A stretch of DNA of 64,000 nucleotides. Origin: Emiliania huxleyi CCMP1516. Taxonomy: Eukaryota; Haptophyta; Isochrysidales; Noelaerhabdaceae. Positions 62,996 to 64,000 of the stretch are shown here, piece by piece. Each line of letters opens with the position of its first letter. Position 1 is the first letter of the stretch. The notes below the pieces were generated by a model, which saw only the letters and a list, made by a program, of their open reading frames with translations, had not been told where the DNA came from and made no database searches. Location: contig NW_005198537.1 of assembly GCF_000372725.1 (NCBI RefSeq), forward strand, positions 477,572 to 541,571, read 5' to 3'. The translations under genes and the position numbers were made by a program.

Positions 62996-64000
62996 TGAGC
63001 AGTTGATGGCGCACGCGCGAGTGGAGAGCGGAATCAGAGCGGAGGATGTACCTGTCCTCTAACCGCTGTGTGTGGACTCGGGGCCGGAGGGGCGGAGGGC
63101 CAAAGGCAATGTTGACGAGTGGAGAGAGGTGGGGCAACGACGAAGGGTGTGGGGTGTCGCGCGCTGAGCGATATACCGCACACAGAGTGGAGAGAGCGAG
63201 AGAGTGGTTTGTGCAGAGATCACACACGAGCACGGCAGTCGGCACACATGAGTCATGACACAAGTATCAAGTTCGTCACAAGAAAAAGGACATGGACTCG
63301 CTCGTCGCTCGTCCCTCCGAGCTCCATTGCATCGAGCCTCGTCGTGCGTCCGCTGCGATTTGTGCGAAGTCCCGAAGTCATGAAGACCCCCCCCGATGGC
63401 GAGATAAACTCACCTTTGGCCTCACTGTACACTGAAGCAAGCCCTCAGTCCTGAATCCTCAGATTTTAGATTAGGACGCTGTCGACCCTCTACCGAAGCC
63501 GAACCGCGAGATCCGCGTCCGCGAACGCCGAAGCGCGATATCCATTTCCAATTCCATATATCGAAAAGGAATGGGCGCCGTTAGACGCTCGACGCTCTCT
63601 GTGCAAATTACGTAACATGCTACATGGCGCGCTCCCCCGCCCAACACCCCTAAGCCTATGCCCTACACGCTATACCCGCCGGGCAGCGCGACATCCAGAT
63701 CGCAGATGGCCGCCCCGAGACCCTCCACTACGTTACGCTAGTTCGCTAGAAATTTACTACAATCTCAGTTTCTTTTAGCCGCGCCCGCGGTCCGCACCTC
63801 TCAAATGTAGCTTTTTAGACAGTATAGACTTTTTACTCTTTGGAGCGCCTGCGCGCGATCCGCAATCTGCAAACCAACGAGCAACGTGCAACTCAAGCCG
63901 CGCCCGCGGTGGCCCTAGCGGGTGGCCGGTGCCGAGAGACCGCCGTGTTCTGTATAAATCAAATATTCTTAGCTTCTTGCCCCCCTCCGAGACTGGAGAC
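62996..64000. other. intergenic, no gene recognised
   Basis: Downstream of the acylated-protein gene. AT content rises after 63450. The strings CCGCGCCCGCGGT (63779 and 63897) and ATCCGC-type words recur, but no gene, tRNA or clear element is visible. Confidence 0.45.

Overview
This is nuclear DNA of a GC-rich unicellular eukaryote, most likely a haptophyte alga of the Emiliania/Gephyrocapsa type. That placement is inference. It rests on an intron-containing alpha-tubulin gene, very high GC, short introns of about 70 nt that mostly start with GC instead of GT, a plastid-type leader on one protein (51495-52019), and proline-rich pherophorin-like surface regions. The window contains three assembly gaps of exactly 100 N (2059, 16645, 40159).

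Layout. 1-7.4 kb: one giant surface receptor (Pro-rich, duplicated Cys domain, GPS-like motif, Cys-rich repeats, multipass membrane part, TIR-like domain). 8.5-18.7 kb: an ankyrin/JmjC oxygenase, a membrane coiled-coil protein, an EGLN/PHD prolyl hydroxylase, a minisatellite tract with a reductase fragment, and a WW protein. 19-20.7 kb: alpha-tubulin. 20.8-25.3 kb: repeats with no convincing gene. 25.3-37.2 kb: NAD(P)-dependent reductase, SAM methyltransferase, FKBP isomerase with an extra zinc-ribbon domain, a second JmjC protein, a methyltransferase-GT25 fusion, and an F-box protein. 37.8-44.8 kb: a Strawberry-notch (SBNO) helicase-like gene in at least 14 exons. 45-49.1 kb: transposon-rich DNA. 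51.5-63 kb: plastid protein, ZMAT2/Snu23 splicing factor, a large multi-glycosyltransferase gene, a third JmjC protein, an SGNH hydrolase, a SAP-domain protein and an acylation-motif protein.

The unifying signal is intron structure. By matching reading frames to protein families I could place about 34 introns: about 25 begin with GC and about 9 with GT, and all end in AG. Several are bounded by direct repeats, or carry a second copy of the exon end, as if made by tandem duplication. One about 500-bp insertion (45575-46073) has clean terminal inverted repeats and an 8-bp target duplication. It is placed so that the duplication gives a GT donor and the inverted repeat gives the AG acceptor, the arrangement expected of an intron-generating DNA transposon (introner). 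Several other small inverted-repeat elements lie close to gene starts. No rRNA, convincing tRNA, CRISPR array or virus-like element was recognised. All exon limits come from frame and motif reasoning by eye and have not been checked against transcripts.
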